Below are positions 43,867-57,700 of a stretch of DNA of 64,000 nucleotides, one piece after another; position 1 is the first letter of the stretch, and each line of letters starts with the position of its first letter. The notes beneath the pieces are model-generated. The model was given only the letters and a program-made list of their open reading frames with translations, had not been told where the DNA came from and searched no databases. Origin of the DNA: Diorhabda sublineata (lineage: Eukaryota > Arthropoda > Insecta > Coleoptera > Chrysomelidae); contig NC_079484.1 in assembly GCF_026230105.1 (NCBI RefSeq), positions 3,487,805-3,551,804 of the forward strand, read 5' to 3'. Both the position numbers and the translations under genes were made by a program.

Positions 43867-44254
43867 TTTGAACAATCACTTGATTTTCGTAGATTGACTA
43901 TTATGTTTTAGATCTCCATTTTTTTCAAATAAATGACAATGAAATGCATTTGACAAATTATATATCAAATCATATTTGTTTTTCATCACTCACATTGCGC
44001 AATAAAAGATATAGTATTTAGGTAAAAAAATTAAAAGTTGACAACGCTAGCAACTATAGATAAACTGAAAATGTATAATAAAAAATTCTTTTTTATAATC
44101 TGTTGGCATAATTCAAAGTAAAAGAAGAATATGTAACCTACAATTAATTATTTTGACAGCTTATCAACAGTCCGGCTCTCTTCTCTCCTCAGTACCTATG
44201 GGTTCACTGTTCTCAGGATTCAACGTCACTAGAATTAAAATAATTAAATGAAAA
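43867..44254. promoter_or_regulatory. Shared promoter region, SDHAF4 / ERGIC3
   Basis: Only 388 bp lie between the two divergent start codons, so both promoters must lie here. No TATA box was evident at a matching distance. The function is inferred from position alone. Confidence 0.5.
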
Positions 44255-47200
44255 ATGTGGGAAGTTATTAAAAAATTAAGACGGTTCGATGCATATCCTA
44301 AAACACTTGAAGATGTTAGAATCCAAACATATGGAGGAGGAGCGAGTAAATACTCATTTATAATATAATTAAACAATTTATATTAATTACCAATTTGTTT
44401 TAGTAACTATTATAAGTGTTATCCTAATGAGTTTACTATTTTGGTCAGAATTTTTAAATTATGTGACTCCAGATATTACAGAAGAATTATTTGTAGATAC
44501 TTCTAGAAGCCCTAACATTCAAATTAACTTAGATTTTATTGTTCCTAGGATATCTTGTGACTGTAAGTGGATTTCTGTGGTACAATTGCAATTATATGAC
44601 GAATTGATTATTAAAATTGTTTTATATTTGCAAGGTCTAGTGTTTAAGTAAGTATTTTATGTTATGAAATTTTAGTTTTAGCATTAGATGCGATGGATTC
44701 TTCAGGAGAACAACATTTAAAAATAGATCATAATGTATATAAAAGAAGACTTGATTTAGAAGGAAGACCTATAGCAGATCCTAATAAAATTAATATCACC
44801 ATTCCAAAAAATACAACGGTAAGTCTATATAAACTAAAATTTAGTCATTGAGTCAAAAATAATTTTGGATCTTGTTGAAATTTCAAATATAAATTAAAAA
44901 GATAGATTTTCGAACAAATGCTTAAAATATTGAGAAATAAGCTTAAACTAAAGTTGTATTTTATTATTTTACATTTTTTTTTCAATAAAGGACTCTACTC
45001 AATCCTTATGTCAGAACCCTTCTTCCCCAGGGTATCTTCGGACACTTCAAGGGTAGTTTTTACGGGGGGGGCGGGTTGTGCCTATTGAGACTTTTTGGCC
45101 TGCTACAAACTATCATTGTGTCAAGTTTGTTTGAAACTTGGTACTTTCAGAAAGGGCATTTCAAGGTAGCCCTTTTGAAATACAAGTGTAAAGCAGTTTT
45201 TATCTACTTTCATGTATCACAATCTTAATAACAATAGAAAAGGGATCTTATTGATTTACCTTAACCCATGTCTATATTAGTTTCTTCTAAACTTGACAAC
45301 AATAAATTTTATAGCAAAATTCCAACAAAACAGAATGTGGAAGCTGCTATGGTGCTGCAGATCGTTGTTGTAATACTTGTGCTGATGTAAAAGAAGCCTA
45401 CCGGGAGCGAAAGTGGGCTTTAGACAATATTGACAGCATAGAACAGTGTAAAGATGAGAAACATAGTGAAAAACTGAAAACAGCTTTCACTCAGGGCTGT
45501 CAAATTTATGGCAGCCTCATAGTTAATAGGGTCAGTGGAAGTTTTCACATAGCACCTGGAGAGAGTTTTAGTGTTAGCCATTTGCATGTCCATGACGTTC
45601 AACCATTTTCATCAAGTGAGTTTAATACATCTCACAAGATAAGGCATTTGTCTTTCGGAAATAGAATAGAGAGCCACACACATAATCCTTTAAAAGATTT
45701 AGAGGTCTATGCTAGTGAAGGTATGTAGTTTTTTTTAATTATATAACAATATATAAAAGTGAATTATTGATTGAAAACAAAAAGTATGTGTTACTTAATT
45801 AGTTGCTGTTTATTTTGTATGATTGCAACCATGAAAACTACCATAGGATGAACCTAAGGTACTAACTCAAATATAACTTTAATAATTACTTTGTAAGGCA
45901 TATTTTTTATTTTGATATATATCCCTAATCGGTGATTATATAGTATTGGAAAATATTTGGTGGAAAATAGGAAATCTATAATTTTTTTCTCTAGATTTGT
46001 AGTTCTTTCATTCATTTTATGACCATTCTGAACTTTTTATCAGTGGCGACTAATTTTAGGAATGCTAAGTTGATATTTCCATTGCTACATTACTAAAGGT
46101 TAAAATAGATAAAATGCATATTTTCAGATTTATTAAAACTGAAATTTTAACACTTCTTAAATCAGTACTAAAAATTTATTGTATAAATAGTAAATAATCA
46201 CATTTAATTCATACAAGTCTAATCAAGAATATGAGACATTTTATGTGAAGCCAGTGCAACATGTATCCCAAATATCTTAACACCTTAACCCAGATCCTAT
46301 AGCCAAAAATGTCCCAAACGATCCGCCTCCTTGGAGCATCACTTTTCCTACAGTATTTACCAGTTCTCTACCTCTAAGGCCGCCTCTAAAAAATTTTATT
46401 AATTGACCAAAAAAATGTAAATATCAGATCTTTATTATATATTCGTATGTTTTTTTTTCTTCTAATATTTACCTAAGAGCGGAAAATCCTCCGAACAATG
46501 CACCACTGGCCATTCCAACGCAGAATCCTAAAAAAAATCCCATTTTCATCCTGTCCACACAGGAGGGACCTTGCTGTTGATAAACGCCACCCGGTACAGG
46601 CATATTTTCAGTATAGCGAAAAATAGAGTTTTTTTTCAATTAAAACGATTTATCTTAAGTGATTATAAGTTTGTTGATTATAAATAATCCCACTTACGAA
46701 ACATTTTTCACTTTACATGTGATTATAAAAAAATTGTGTCGAAAATGAAAAGTCAAATGTCATTCTTTATTCAGCTGTAGGCATTTTTTCGTGTATATAT
46801 TTAAAAGTGCAATTTCATATTGGCGTCAAATGTTGAAGTGCTGAAAACTCTCAAATTAACACACCTCAATTAATAATGGATCCAATAATTGCTTGATTAA
46901 ATTTTTATGTCAAATATGTGAATTATTCTGATCGATAAATATTTATTATATCTTTAAAGTTCATCATAAAATATTTACTTTATATGGGTTGTTTTTTGTT
47001 ATAATACCCATTTGAAAGGTAAACAATGGTTCAGTTTTGACGCTGCACCAATTTAAGATGGCGCTCTAGTCAAAATGTACCACGTGATCTCATTTGATGG
47101 TTTAAGCCAACGATATATTTTTAGGATCAACGATGTTTCAATACTACATAAAGATCGTTCCTACTTCTTACGTTAATAAGGATGGTACAATAATAAGTTC

Positions 47201-47462
47201 GAATCAGTATTCAGTGACTAAACATCAAAAAACAGTATCAATTATAAGTGGAGAATCTGGAATGCCAGGAATATTCTTCCAGTACGAATTATCACCTCTG
47301 ATGGTTAAATACACAGAGAAAGAAAAATCTTTTGGTCACTTTATTACGAATCTTTGTGCGATAATAGGGGGAATTTACACTGTTGCCGGTTTATTGGATC
47401 GGCTTTTATATCACTCTATAAAAATTATACAGAAAAAAATTGAATTAGGAAAGTTTAATTAA
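44255..47462 (+). CDS. ERGIC3: ER-Golgi intermediate compartment protein 3
   Basis: Cycling cargo-receptor protein of the early secretory pathway (Erv46 family). Exons: 44255-44345, 44404-44562, 44676-44818, 45315-45720, 47125-47462; 378 aa against 383 in human. The N-terminus WEVIKKLRRFDAYPKTLED and the first membrane span (ITIISVILMSLLFW) are typical. The lumenal domain keeps ALDAMDSSGEQ, the Cys cluster CGSCYGAADRCCNTC, EAYRERKWA, GCQIYGSLIVNRVSG and FHIAPGESF. The second span is NLCAIIGGIYTVAGLLDRLL near the C-terminus, before the cytosolic KKIELGKFN. Intron 4 (45721-47124) contains the complete ROMO1 gene on the other strand. Intron 3 has a run of eight Gs (45064-45071). Confidence 0.97.
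46175..46180 (-). terminator. poly(A) signal of ROMO1
   Basis: AATAAA on the minus strand, 97 bp beyond the ROMO1 stop codon and inside the ERGIC3 intron. Confidence 0.55.
46277..46603 (-). CDS. ROMO1: ROMO1 (Mgr2-type inner-membrane protein), nested gene
   Basis: Reactive oxygen species modulator 1, homologue of yeast Mgr2; a small mitochondrial inner-membrane protein of the TIM23 import complex, also linked to cristae and ROS (family knowledge). Exons 46603-46473 and 46385-46277 with one 87-bp intron. The product is 79 aa, the same length as human. It reads MPVPGGVYQQQGPSCVDRMK, then two hydrophobic spans (GFFLGFCVGMASGALFGGF and GSFGTFLAIGSGLRC) joined by LRGRELVNTVGKVML. The paired cysteines at positions 15 and 79 are kept. 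The whole gene, including its own poly(A) signal, lies inside intron 4 of ERGIC3 in antisense orientation. It is too short for simple ORF listing. Confidence 0.95.
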
Positions 47463-47919
47463 AAATTATTTCACTAAATTTTCGTTTCATTTTAATAAGC
47501 CCTTTACCTATATAAACTATATCGAGGTATGTTCCGTTATTCGAGTATTGTTTTGATTCTGCCATGAGTTTTAGGAAATAGCGCAATTGACTATTTCTAT
47601 TCCATTCTTCTCATGTTACTGGTACAAGACTTTAGCCGGAGAAAATACAGCCACATAATTTTGTGAAATTAAAGCATGAACTACGTACAAGTATTGTATA
47701 TACAATATTATGTGGATATTCTATAGACAATGGCACATTCAATTGGAACAAAAATGAATTAAACTAATGTTTGTTGAAATTACATAACTGAGTAGCAGTA
47801 GTAACCAAAGTAGAGACCACGAAAAAGAAGAATTTTTGGTTATATATAACGTCTTTTAAAATTAAAGTCAAGTGTTTGACCTATCAAAATAAAATATATA
47901 ATCCACAATTTTGTTTAAA

Positions 47920-49275
47920 ATGGATTTACTGGGATCAATTATGAATTCGATGGATAAACCTCCAAGTTTAAGTGAAAAGGAGAAGTTGTTAATAAAAAGT
48001 GAGTATATAAAATTAAGTCAACCATAAATCAATTTATATTTCCTAGAACGAAAACAAGAAAATGAACGACGTCAGTTAGAAGAAAAGGAGAAGTTGAAAC
48101 GTTTTAAAGAACGCGTAGCTGCTAAATTTTCATCTCATTTTCAAGATCCAAATAATATGACTTTAAAATTCGAACCTATGGACCAAATATATAGGAGTAT
48201 AGTGTAAGTTACTAAACATTTACTTGTTAATATTGAATCCCTAAACAATCATTTACTTTAACAACGATAGTTTTAATTGAATATACGTTAATACCTAATG
48301 ATAAGTTATGAAAATCATTTGGCCATTTGTATTTTCCTTTATATTCCATACAATAAATCTTTTTAAACCATTTTATTTGGTTTTCTCATTTGTATGTCAC
48401 TAGAAATACGCAATTGTAATTCAACTGTGGATAGTATCAGAAGGAAAATTTGTTTTTGTGTAAATTAAATACAGTAGTGACTTGATTAACTAGAGTATAT
48501 TTGTCTTTTGGCATAATTGAATGAAGAAAAGTGTTCATTTAATATTGCAAATTTTATTTTAAAAATTAACGTTAATCAAGAGATTATTAAGAAATGTTAT
48601 GTTTTCATATTATTAAACTTCTCAGACCTTCATATGTTCTGTGTAATTGGATTTACTTAAAATTTTTATTCATTATTTCCTGTGTAATCATATTTTCCCT
48701 CTAGGCATGAATTAGCTGAAGCTAATGGTTTGCTGTCCTTTTCCTTTGGTGTCGATGGTGTAGATAGGTACATTAGAGTATATAGAAAAGAAAATCCCCC
48801 ATGTGAAGATGAATTAGCCGCAAGAAGAAGAAATGATATTTGGAATGATGAAATTAAAAAGAAACTTATTGAAAAAGTGAGCAATTTTTAATGTGAATTC
48901 ATTATCTTATTTTGAATTTGTTTAATACTTACAGAGACAAATTGAAAAAATGGAGCAAGAAGAGGAAGAACGTGCCTCGAAAAAATCTAAAAAATTTACA
49001 CCTAATACCAATTACAAAGACAAGTATGTGCATTTGATAGGACAAGATGCAGCTTTGGATGCTGCTAGAAAAACAGAAACTAATAAATCTTATGGATTCG
49101 GTTTGTAACTTGTACTTTGATAATACTGTAATTTATGTATTTATATATTTCAGTTCCCAGTGAAAATAAGAAGGATAATAGATCAATTGAACAGACAATG
49201 GCAGACATAAGGGCTAAGAAAAGACAAAAACTGGAATCTAATGAACCTACCTCTAATGCTCTTCCACAGACTTGA
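47920..49275 (+). CDS. SPAG7: Sperm-associated antigen 7 homologue (R3H domain)
   Basis: Nuclear R3H-domain protein; the molecular role is poorly defined. Exons: 47920-47998, 48047-48203, 48705-48876, 48935-49100, 49154-49275; 231 aa against 227 in human. The conserved start MDLLGSIMNSMDKPPSL leads into a charged coiled region. The R3H domain is at residues about 55-105 (QIYRSIVHELAEANGLLSFS, with the R-x3-H pair RSIVH). The C-terminal part has NYKDKYVHLIGQDAALDAAR, TNKSYGFVPSENKKD and RSIEQTMADIRAKKRQKLE, which match the family well. AATAAA at 49657. It converges tail to tail with EXOC8. Confidence 0.95.
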
Positions 49276-49656
49276 ATATAAATTTTTTTCAATCATGTTG
49301 ATGATCTTTTTTGTAACTATAAGATTGTTGAGTATTATATTAGCTGTAATTAATTCTGTTCTTAAGTCCAAAGAAATATTTCAAATTATAGATGTATAGT
49401 TTTAAAAAGATGTACTATGAATATTTGTCTTATTTTAAAATTTGAATACGATGCCTTTCTCTTATACCCCTTGAGATACTAAACAACACATCTAGGTCGA
49501 GAGTTTTGATATTACTAGATCCAAAAAGTATTTAGATAAACTGACAAATATAAAGTCCGAGGAGGATGGAAGAAACTCATGATAAACATTTAACTTCTTC
49601 AAGGTCTCTTTACTAGCAAGAGTCTAAAAACTGTTGTTTATTTAAGATAATTAGAA

Positions 49657-49662
49657 AATAAA
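49657..49662 (+). terminator. poly(A) signal of SPAG7
   Basis: AATAAA about 380 bp after the stop at 49275; a second one lies near 49743, close to the opposing EXOC8 signal. Confidence 0.45.
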
Positions 49663-49767
49663 TGAGAAGATACATAATTTGGTCTCTTTTTGCTTTTAAG
49701 AATGTTAGATAATAGATTGCAATGTTATCAGTTAAAACAGAAATAAAACAATGTGCAGAATTATTTT

Positions 49768-49773
49768 TTTATT
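49768..49773 (-). terminator. poly(A) signal of EXOC8
   Basis: AATAAA on the minus strand, 71 bp beyond the EXOC8 stop codon (49846-49844). Confidence 0.65.
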
Positions 49774-49843
49774 TGAAATACATAATATACAAAAACTATA
49801 AATAATATTTCAAGGATACTTATAAATTGAATATTAGTTAAAT

Positions 49844-52800
49844 CTACAAAAAATCTGAAGAATACTTTGTTTTAGTATTCCTAGAAGTAGGAGATATACC
49901 TTTTCTTAAAGCAACATATTCTTGCTGCAATTTTTTCAGTGTCTGACATTCGTAACCTACATTTCTATTGTAGATGTCTTGGGAAACGTCTATAACGTTT
50001 CCCAGAAGAAAATCTGCATTTTTGGTCAAAAACATCCTTTTCTGAAAAAAAAAGTTTCCATTAAGGAAATAAAAAAAAAATAAAATAGAATTATAATTAG
50101 TTATTCTCATGAAATACAAGTAATAACTTGACACATGGATGAGTTGGGAGTTAAGAAACTTAAATTTGAAGCAAAAGAAACGGTAATGACTAATAACACT
50201 AAAATTCTCTTTTTCCTCGCAACTAAACTGGTTCAGAATATTCAGTAACTGCATAATTATGAAGCAAAAGGAGTTACGTCAAAAAATAAGAAGAATCTAA
50301 CCAAATAACAATAATTTATTTACCTCTTGGTTTGTTTCATTTCGTAATGCATTATCGTTATGTTTTAATTGAGCATCGAAAACATTATAAAGAGTCTCGT
50401 CTATAATATACATCAATTCCGTAGTTTTTAACTTCATGCAATCATTTAAAAATTGAAAAAACATTTTAGTGAACGATAAAGTACTTGTTGTGAGTTGAAG
50501 CCAAGTATCACCTAGAATTATATAAAAAATGATGAAAAATTTTGTTTTAGAAACAGAATGAGTAACCCACCGGAAACAAAACTTTCTAAATGTACCCCCA
50601 TCAGAGAATATTCATGCATGAATCTACTCAAAGCCGATTTCGAATGCAAATTCATTGGATTCCATTTGTCTTCTATCGCTCTCAATTTAATTGAATCTAT
50701 CAATTTATCTCTTGAATCTTTTAATGCTTTTATAATCGAAGACCTCAAAGTACCATCTAATTGGTAACATATATCGAGTCCATATGAATATAACTGAAAA
50801 TTATTATTATTAATTCATCTAATTAGTCTTATATTGTAATACCTACCCTTTCACATTGTGATCGAACCAATACTATACATTCCGTAACTGTAGATAGTGA
50901 TGTTTGTGGCATGAAGACTTGTTTAATGAAGTGGGTGGTAAAAACGAGCAATTCGTTAGTAGCCCAGACAACATATGCTGAAAAATCAGAAAAATTTTTG
51001 GATTTCACAAAAAAAATTACCATAGAACCAATTTTTTTAAACAAGTACACTGTCGTTGCTCCCTAGTATGTTTCAATCCATAAAAAGCTTCTAATTGTAA
51101 CAGTACAAGAAACAATACAAGGTAGAAGCCAAATGTCAATTCTCTACTACAATCATTGATGCAAGAGAAGACCGAAGACTAAAGAGAAACTGACCAAAGG
51201 AACCTAAAATGGAGGAGTCTCATTAGGACATATTTGAGATTTTTTTTCACTGCAACTTCCAAGTTAACACAATAACCTATAGAATTGTAAATTATGATTG
51301 TTATACTAAAAAAAATTGCCAGGGGTAACAATGTTAGGTTAGACATAAAATCCCATCTCCTATCTCTAGTTAATGTTTAACAGGAGATTTTCTGGATACC
51401 CTGTATATACAAAACGGCTGAAAATTATCTGTTTATTAACCGACTGTGCCCTAGCCTCTTCCACCTCAATTTACTTCCCGTGCTGAGTGTTTAGGTTTTA
51501 TTACTACATTAAAGTTTTCATTGAAATAATAATTGTTTCTACTGACATTTCATATTTATAAAATATTATGATAATAAAGATATTCATTAAAATACAAGAT
51601 ACAATTCTAGGCCTGTTTTAGTGGGTTGCAGTAGTTAAATGTTGAAAAATCTTGCACTTGACTTAAGGGGTGGTCTATATAACGTCTAAACCTCCTAAAA
51701 AGGGGCGTAGCACACCAAGAAATCCTAACTAAAGGCGTCGCAGCGAAAAGGTTAGACTTTATATCACATGAATGGTTTAAAAGTATTCGAAAGACATAAT
51801 TTAATTACCTGATGCACAATTTGGTGAATTTGGAAAAGCTCTTAGAAATTCCTCGGACATATGACACATATTTGTGAATACTACACTTGCTAAATGCCTT
51901 ATATAAGTTGTTGTAGAACCTTCTCTTTTTACTCTTTTGCATTGGGTCCTCAACATACTACTACATAATTTCAGAAACAGATTGCAAGACTAAAATAAGA
52001 AAAAAATATTATTATTTTCTAAAGAACTTATGATATATTCTAAAGTCTTATATTGGCCATTAAAGCAGTAGATATTAAGGGAAGGTAACTCAGTGATTAC
52101 CAAAAAATCAATTATAGTTCAAAAAAGTGAAAATAATTATAAAACACCCCAGAATATTAAATAACTATATAAGTATATAGATAAAATATAAGTTATGAGG
52201 AAAATTATATTAATTATCTTCTAATAACATTAGAAATAAAAACATTTTACTTGGGTCTCCCTTCCTAACTGGTTAAGTAACCTCACGGCTCTTCTAGCAG
52301 CTCTGAGTCCTCCTTGTAAAGATTTATCTGGATTGACTTCCAATTCCTTCATCAACACTTCAGTCAAACTATGTTGGCGCTGTTCAGCCTAGTTCAATTA
52401 AAAATTAGTACTTTTTGATCGATAAACTGTATAATAAAAAAAATACTTGCTTACTTTTCTCTGGATATCAATTAAAACTTGATCATGTTTGTCGTTTGTA
52501 GTTTGCAGCTGATTAATGTATTCTTTGGATTTTTGTAATAATGAAAGAGCTTCTTCGAAATGTCTTTGTGCTACACAAACATCAAGCTCTTCTGGGATAT
52601 CTAAAAACCACTCTGGATGTACTGTTCCTAAATCTTCTTCTGGTTCTTCAAAAGCTATAAAATACAATTGTTTATATCTAATCTAGAAACATGAAAGAAA
52701 TATTTGAATTATTTAGTATATTACGGTTATAACTTGATGATTCAATGGAAGTTGAACGTGAAGGTGATTTTTCTGTAACTGATTCCCTCTTCTGTTGTTC

Positions 52801-54400
52801 TTGGGCTAATCTAGTCTTTTTTGCTTGATCAAATTTATCCAACCATTCTTTCTACAAGAAACAAGAGATGTAACATATTTGTGTTTAGATTTCAAACATT
52901 TTACTTACTTTCCCAGAATTGGAGGAACATTGGAAGACTCTGGTATCCGGAAAAATTAGCAATTTGAAAGCGTGTTTAACATTCCCTAAATCCCTAACGT
53001 TCACAACTGCTAGACTACTCAAATCATACATAATTTCATAAATATACTTCATAAGTCCACGGCTACAAAATAAGATATTACATTTGATGGTCTCACTAAA
53101 ATATTTTACGCTGCAATAAATTTAATTGGTTATATAGCAGGACAGGACAAATTCTGTAGGCTTTAAATCTAACTAAGAATAAAGCAAGTAAGTTGAAATC
53201 ACCTGTTAGAATTTCTGTTTGTTATCATGAAACTATCAGTGAATAAATACACATGAACAGTTTTTATAGATGTATTTTCAGTTGGATCTATTTCTAGTAA
53301 ATCTCCTTCAAATAGTAGTTTTCTTCCATGTACTTCCAATAATTCCTTAAAATGATTAGATTAGTGATGTGGGTCGGGCAATTGCCAAGTTCGGAATTTA
53401 TAAAACCGACAATAGGCCAGGAATTATAAAATTATTAAAAAAATGATTTTCAATCTTAAGCTCAATCATACCTTAAACCAGAAATAAAGAAGATTCTCTA
53501 TGTTGAACAGTTTAAGATTGATTGTTGTTACCTATTTGTTACACTTGTACTTCCATATAATCCAAAACAAGTGTTTCTTTTTACATTTATGGTGTTTATT
53601 GAAAGTTTTAACTGACAAATAATACCTACATCGGCATAACAAAGTTCCAGAAAAAAATGTTTCCTTAGACAAGATAATAAATAAATAAATAGAAAGCAAG
53701 ACTAAATATATAAATATTGTAAGAAAAATTTGATTAATTATTAATTCATTCATTAAAGTGCTTGTTTGTTTAAATAAACTTATTTCTTACTTTACATCCC
53801 TCTACTTTCTCCAAAATTGCTGCTAATTTCTGTTTATTATCTTCCTCAATATCCTTTTCAGTTGCCTTATTTTCCCTTTCTAAATTTATAGGTTGTGTAT
53901 CTTCTAATATAGATGTTGTAGATAGAGCACTCAATAATGATTTTTGCTCTGAAAGTAAATGAGACAGCTGATACATCTCACTTTCCAAATCTAGCAATTA
54001 TTAAGAAAACTTTTTTCGATCTGTATACAATACTAAAAAATTTAAAACTGTGAGAATCCATTATTTATATTAAAAAATTAATATCGATTATCACACTATA
54101 TACATAAGCAATTATTGTAAATAAAAGGATACGTGAAATTTCTTTGGCAGTTTCAATAAACTGTACATAATTTTCATAAACATTTTTTTTCAAATTATTA
54201 CTTGTTTCTTCTGAAAGAGCTTGAATTTTTCTACGAAGATTTTGTAGCTCGGATCCACCCACATAGTTTTGTGATAAACTTTTGACGTCTAAAATAAAAA
54301 AAAATAATATATATATTTATTTGTTATTTTTATTACATTTTTCTGGAATGAAGTCTTTTCCACTCAATAGCTTAAAGTTAGGTTCTTTCGTATTTTCCAT
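49844..54400 (-). CDS. EXOC8: Exocyst complex subunit Exo84
   Basis: Subunit of the octameric exocyst that tethers secretory vesicles to the plasma membrane; the PH domain binds Ral. Thirteen exons: 54400-54337, 54288-54133, 53990-53791, 53345-53203, 53062-52909, 52851-52725, 52654-52455, 52388-52251, 51989-51809, 50977-50847, 50793-50571, 50511-50324, 50041-49844; 700 aa, all phases consistent. The N-terminal helical region (NLRRKIQALSEETSNNLKKN, YENYVQFIETAKEISHLESE, MYQLSHLLSEQKS) is the strongest family match. The PH region follows (residues about 140-245; FTDSFMIT, KHAFKLLIFPDTRVFQC). The Exo84 C-terminal domain has PEELDVCVAQRHFEEALSLL, LTEVLMKELEVNPDKSLQGG, AYVVWATNEL and FIKQVFMPQTSLSTVTECIV. 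The start is divergent from WDFY2. Confidence 0.96.
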
Positions 54401-54770
54401 TTCAATTTGTCAGTTTGACATATGAAAATAAATATTTTGATAGCAGTGACAAAGTAGTTTTCGACTTCTTAACATCAAATTGCCTGATATAATCAGAATA
54501 TTCAGCTAATAGATAAGAGGCTACTCAGTTACATATACATTCAAGTGTTTGAACAATCCAATTTTATTCATTTGATCTTCAACGGATTTATATTAATTTT
54601 ATTCCTTTTTCTTTGTAAATATAATTTGTATTCACGCTATTAAGTAATAATAACTATATCGAAGGTCATTTGTCCACAGGAACACTAACATTTCCAATTG
54701 ACATTTTAGATAAAGCTCAAGTGTCATAAGGTTGTCACTGTTTTGATTATTCAAAAGTCAAATACAAAAA
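54401..54770. promoter_or_regulatory. Shared promoter region, EXOC8 / WDFY2
   Basis: 370 bp separate the divergent start codons, so both promoters are confined here. No clear TATA/Inr pair is visible, as is usual for housekeeping genes. The function is inferred from position alone. Confidence 0.5.
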
Positions 54771-57700
54771 ATGGCAGCGGAAATTAAACCAGCAACTCAA
54801 TCAAATGAAAGATTTTGTACAACCAAAAAGCCAGTACTATTATCAAAATTAGATGCCTGTAGTGAAGACATTAATGCCGCTGTTATTATACCCGGCGAAG
54901 AAGGAATTATCAGTGTTTCAGATGATAAGTACGTAATATAAATGCTATAATATGCCTGTAGATGTAACGTTAGCCGTGTTTGTGAAACGCCACTTGAACA
55001 TCGAAATATTCTGCTGTTATTAAAATATAATACAATATAGAAGCAATCAAAGTATTACTACAAGAAAATGATTCATTTCCAATAAGATTTGTTTAGCTTT
55101 ACAACTAATGTAAATATAGTGTAGATAATTTAAAGTTTACAAAACGTTTATATAAATATTGACAAAAATTGTTTCTCGTTAAGTTGAATTCCAGCCAATT
55201 CCTTGTACAATCAATAGGAATATTTGTTTGGCAAGTTTCCAGTTTCATTTCTAATTAGGATAAACATACTTTTTATAGTTTTTGCATGATAACTTTTTTG
55301 ATTAATTTACCAATTAAATTTTATTTAATTAGTAATACGTAAACATATTATCCTCAAAAGTGTGATAGTTTAAATATTAAAAGCACCTCAAAAATATTAT
55401 CAAAACATATTCCAATTTTGTTGATTTATTTTAATATAAAAACATATGATGAAACTATTAAAAAAATATTTATTTTTAATTAAAAATCCACAGTGTATTA
55501 TGTGATCTCACATAAGTAATTTAAAGTTTTGCTTATTCTTCTGGAGTTAATCAAAGAAAATGTATAGATATAAAATATGTGGTAACTTGTATTAATAAAG
55601 ATGTATTAATGAAGTTTTATACTTTACTCAAAGTCTCCACTGAACTTTCAGTTTTAACTGTGATTCTAACTGTTAGTTAAAGCTGTGCATGTGTAGGATC
55701 AAAATTAATTGAGATCATGCTTAGTCACCTTGAGGATGGAGTTTTAGTTCATTTACAATGTTAATGTGTAAGTGATTGGATTTTTTTGAAAATAAAACAT
55801 TTTGCCCATATAGTTTGCTTTTTTGTTTCTTCTAATGGCATCACACACCTCTATAGTAACAAATATCCATCAGAAACTATTGTAAAAAGTATTTACTCCA
55901 AATATTGACTAAACTATAACATATTTTCAACTGAATGTGTATGCAGTCAGTTAAACTGAATTGCGTAAACTGTGCAGTTAAAACTGAATGTTTATGGGTT
56001 ACTTTACATTCCAATTCCATTTGAAAAATAATTAAAAGCAGGTTTTAAATTGAATAGCTGTTGTATTTGTCTGAATCCATTCTTTCAGGACTGTTAGAGT
56101 ATGGCTAAAAAGGGATTCTGGTCAATACTGGCCAAGTATTTGTCAATATATGCCAAGTGGGACCACATCTATTTATTACACTGTTGAAACTCGACAACTT
56201 TTTATTGGTCAAGAAAATGGTACAGTATCAGAATTCACATTAACCTCTGATTTTAATAGAATGATGCCTGTTAGAGAATATTTGTCGCATCAAGCTAGAG
56301 TTACAGAAATTATATTTGCTATTAATTGTGAATGGGTATTGAGCGTTGGTAGAGATAAAGTATTTTCTTATAATTGCACCCAGACAGGAAGGAATCTCGG
56401 AACGTTTAATTCAGAAGCTTGGTGCACAGCATTACAGTATCCTTTTAAAATAATTTTCAACATTTATATATTTATTTTTCATTCATTTAAATTCTCTTTT
56501 CTTAGTAATTTTTCCTATCAATTGTGTCAGATTCGATGCCCAAACAAAACATGCATTTGTTGGCGACTATTCTGGACAAATAACAATGTTAAAATTAGAT
56601 AATAATGGAGTAACTGTTATAACAACATTAAAAGCACATTCTGGATCTATTAGATCACTATCTTGGGATAGTGATAGAAATATGTTGTTTAGTGGATCGT
56701 TTGATCATACTGTTATTGTGTGGGACATAGGGGGACAACAGGGCAATGCTTACGAACTACAAGGACACCATAACAAAGTATCTAGTCTTTATTATTCAAC
56801 AAGTACCAAACAATTACTGAGTGCTGGAGAAGATTGCGTACTAGTATTTTGGGATATGAATCAACCTCGACAAGAAACCCCAGAATGGGTAGAGTCAGAT
56901 TTATGCCAATTATGTGGTAGACCTTTCTTCTGGAATTTCCGTGCCATGATGGACCAAAGACAACTTGGATTAAGACAACACCATTGCCGCCACTGTGGTA
57001 AAGCGATATGTGAGAAATGTTCTACTGGGAGGATAACAATACCTTCTATGGGATTCGAATTTGCAGTTAGAGTTTGTGAACCCTGCCATGTTGCACTTAA
57101 GGATAAAGAGTAAGTATTAAGAAACATTATTTTTACATGGATGAGGTTCTTTTATATAAAAAATGGAAACCTTATTAATAATTACTAATAGTACATTGTT
57201 TACAATACTTACAATTACATTCTTTCGTCCTTTGAGACTCCCATAGGTTATATTTATGAATAATGTGGATTACACAATGTTAATGTGGGGCTTGACCATA
57301 ATACAATTGAAACTTTGTTATTGTTCTATGGATCTTGGCTTCCTCTTTGTTATGTTGGACAGCCCGAAGAGCATTTTCTGTGGTAGTATCAGTAAAACAG
57401 AGTCAGGTCAGTGTCCTTTCTTCTATGCTCTAAGCTGTCCAAAAGATGGACGAATCTGGGCTTTGTAAGGGTTGTTACAGGACATTATCACTCTAGGAAG
57501 CACCTGATGAGATTAAGTATAACAGAAATTATTTAGTATATATTCTGTGGGGAGGAGGATGACACTGGTTCATCTAGCTCTGTAATACTAATTGTAAACA
57601 TAGAGAAAAATTACTTCAGACTAGAAACCTGTGGTCTGGTACAGATACTGGAGTTCATTAGAATCCTAGAACTATAAAGTGAGATGTAGATGACAAAAGC

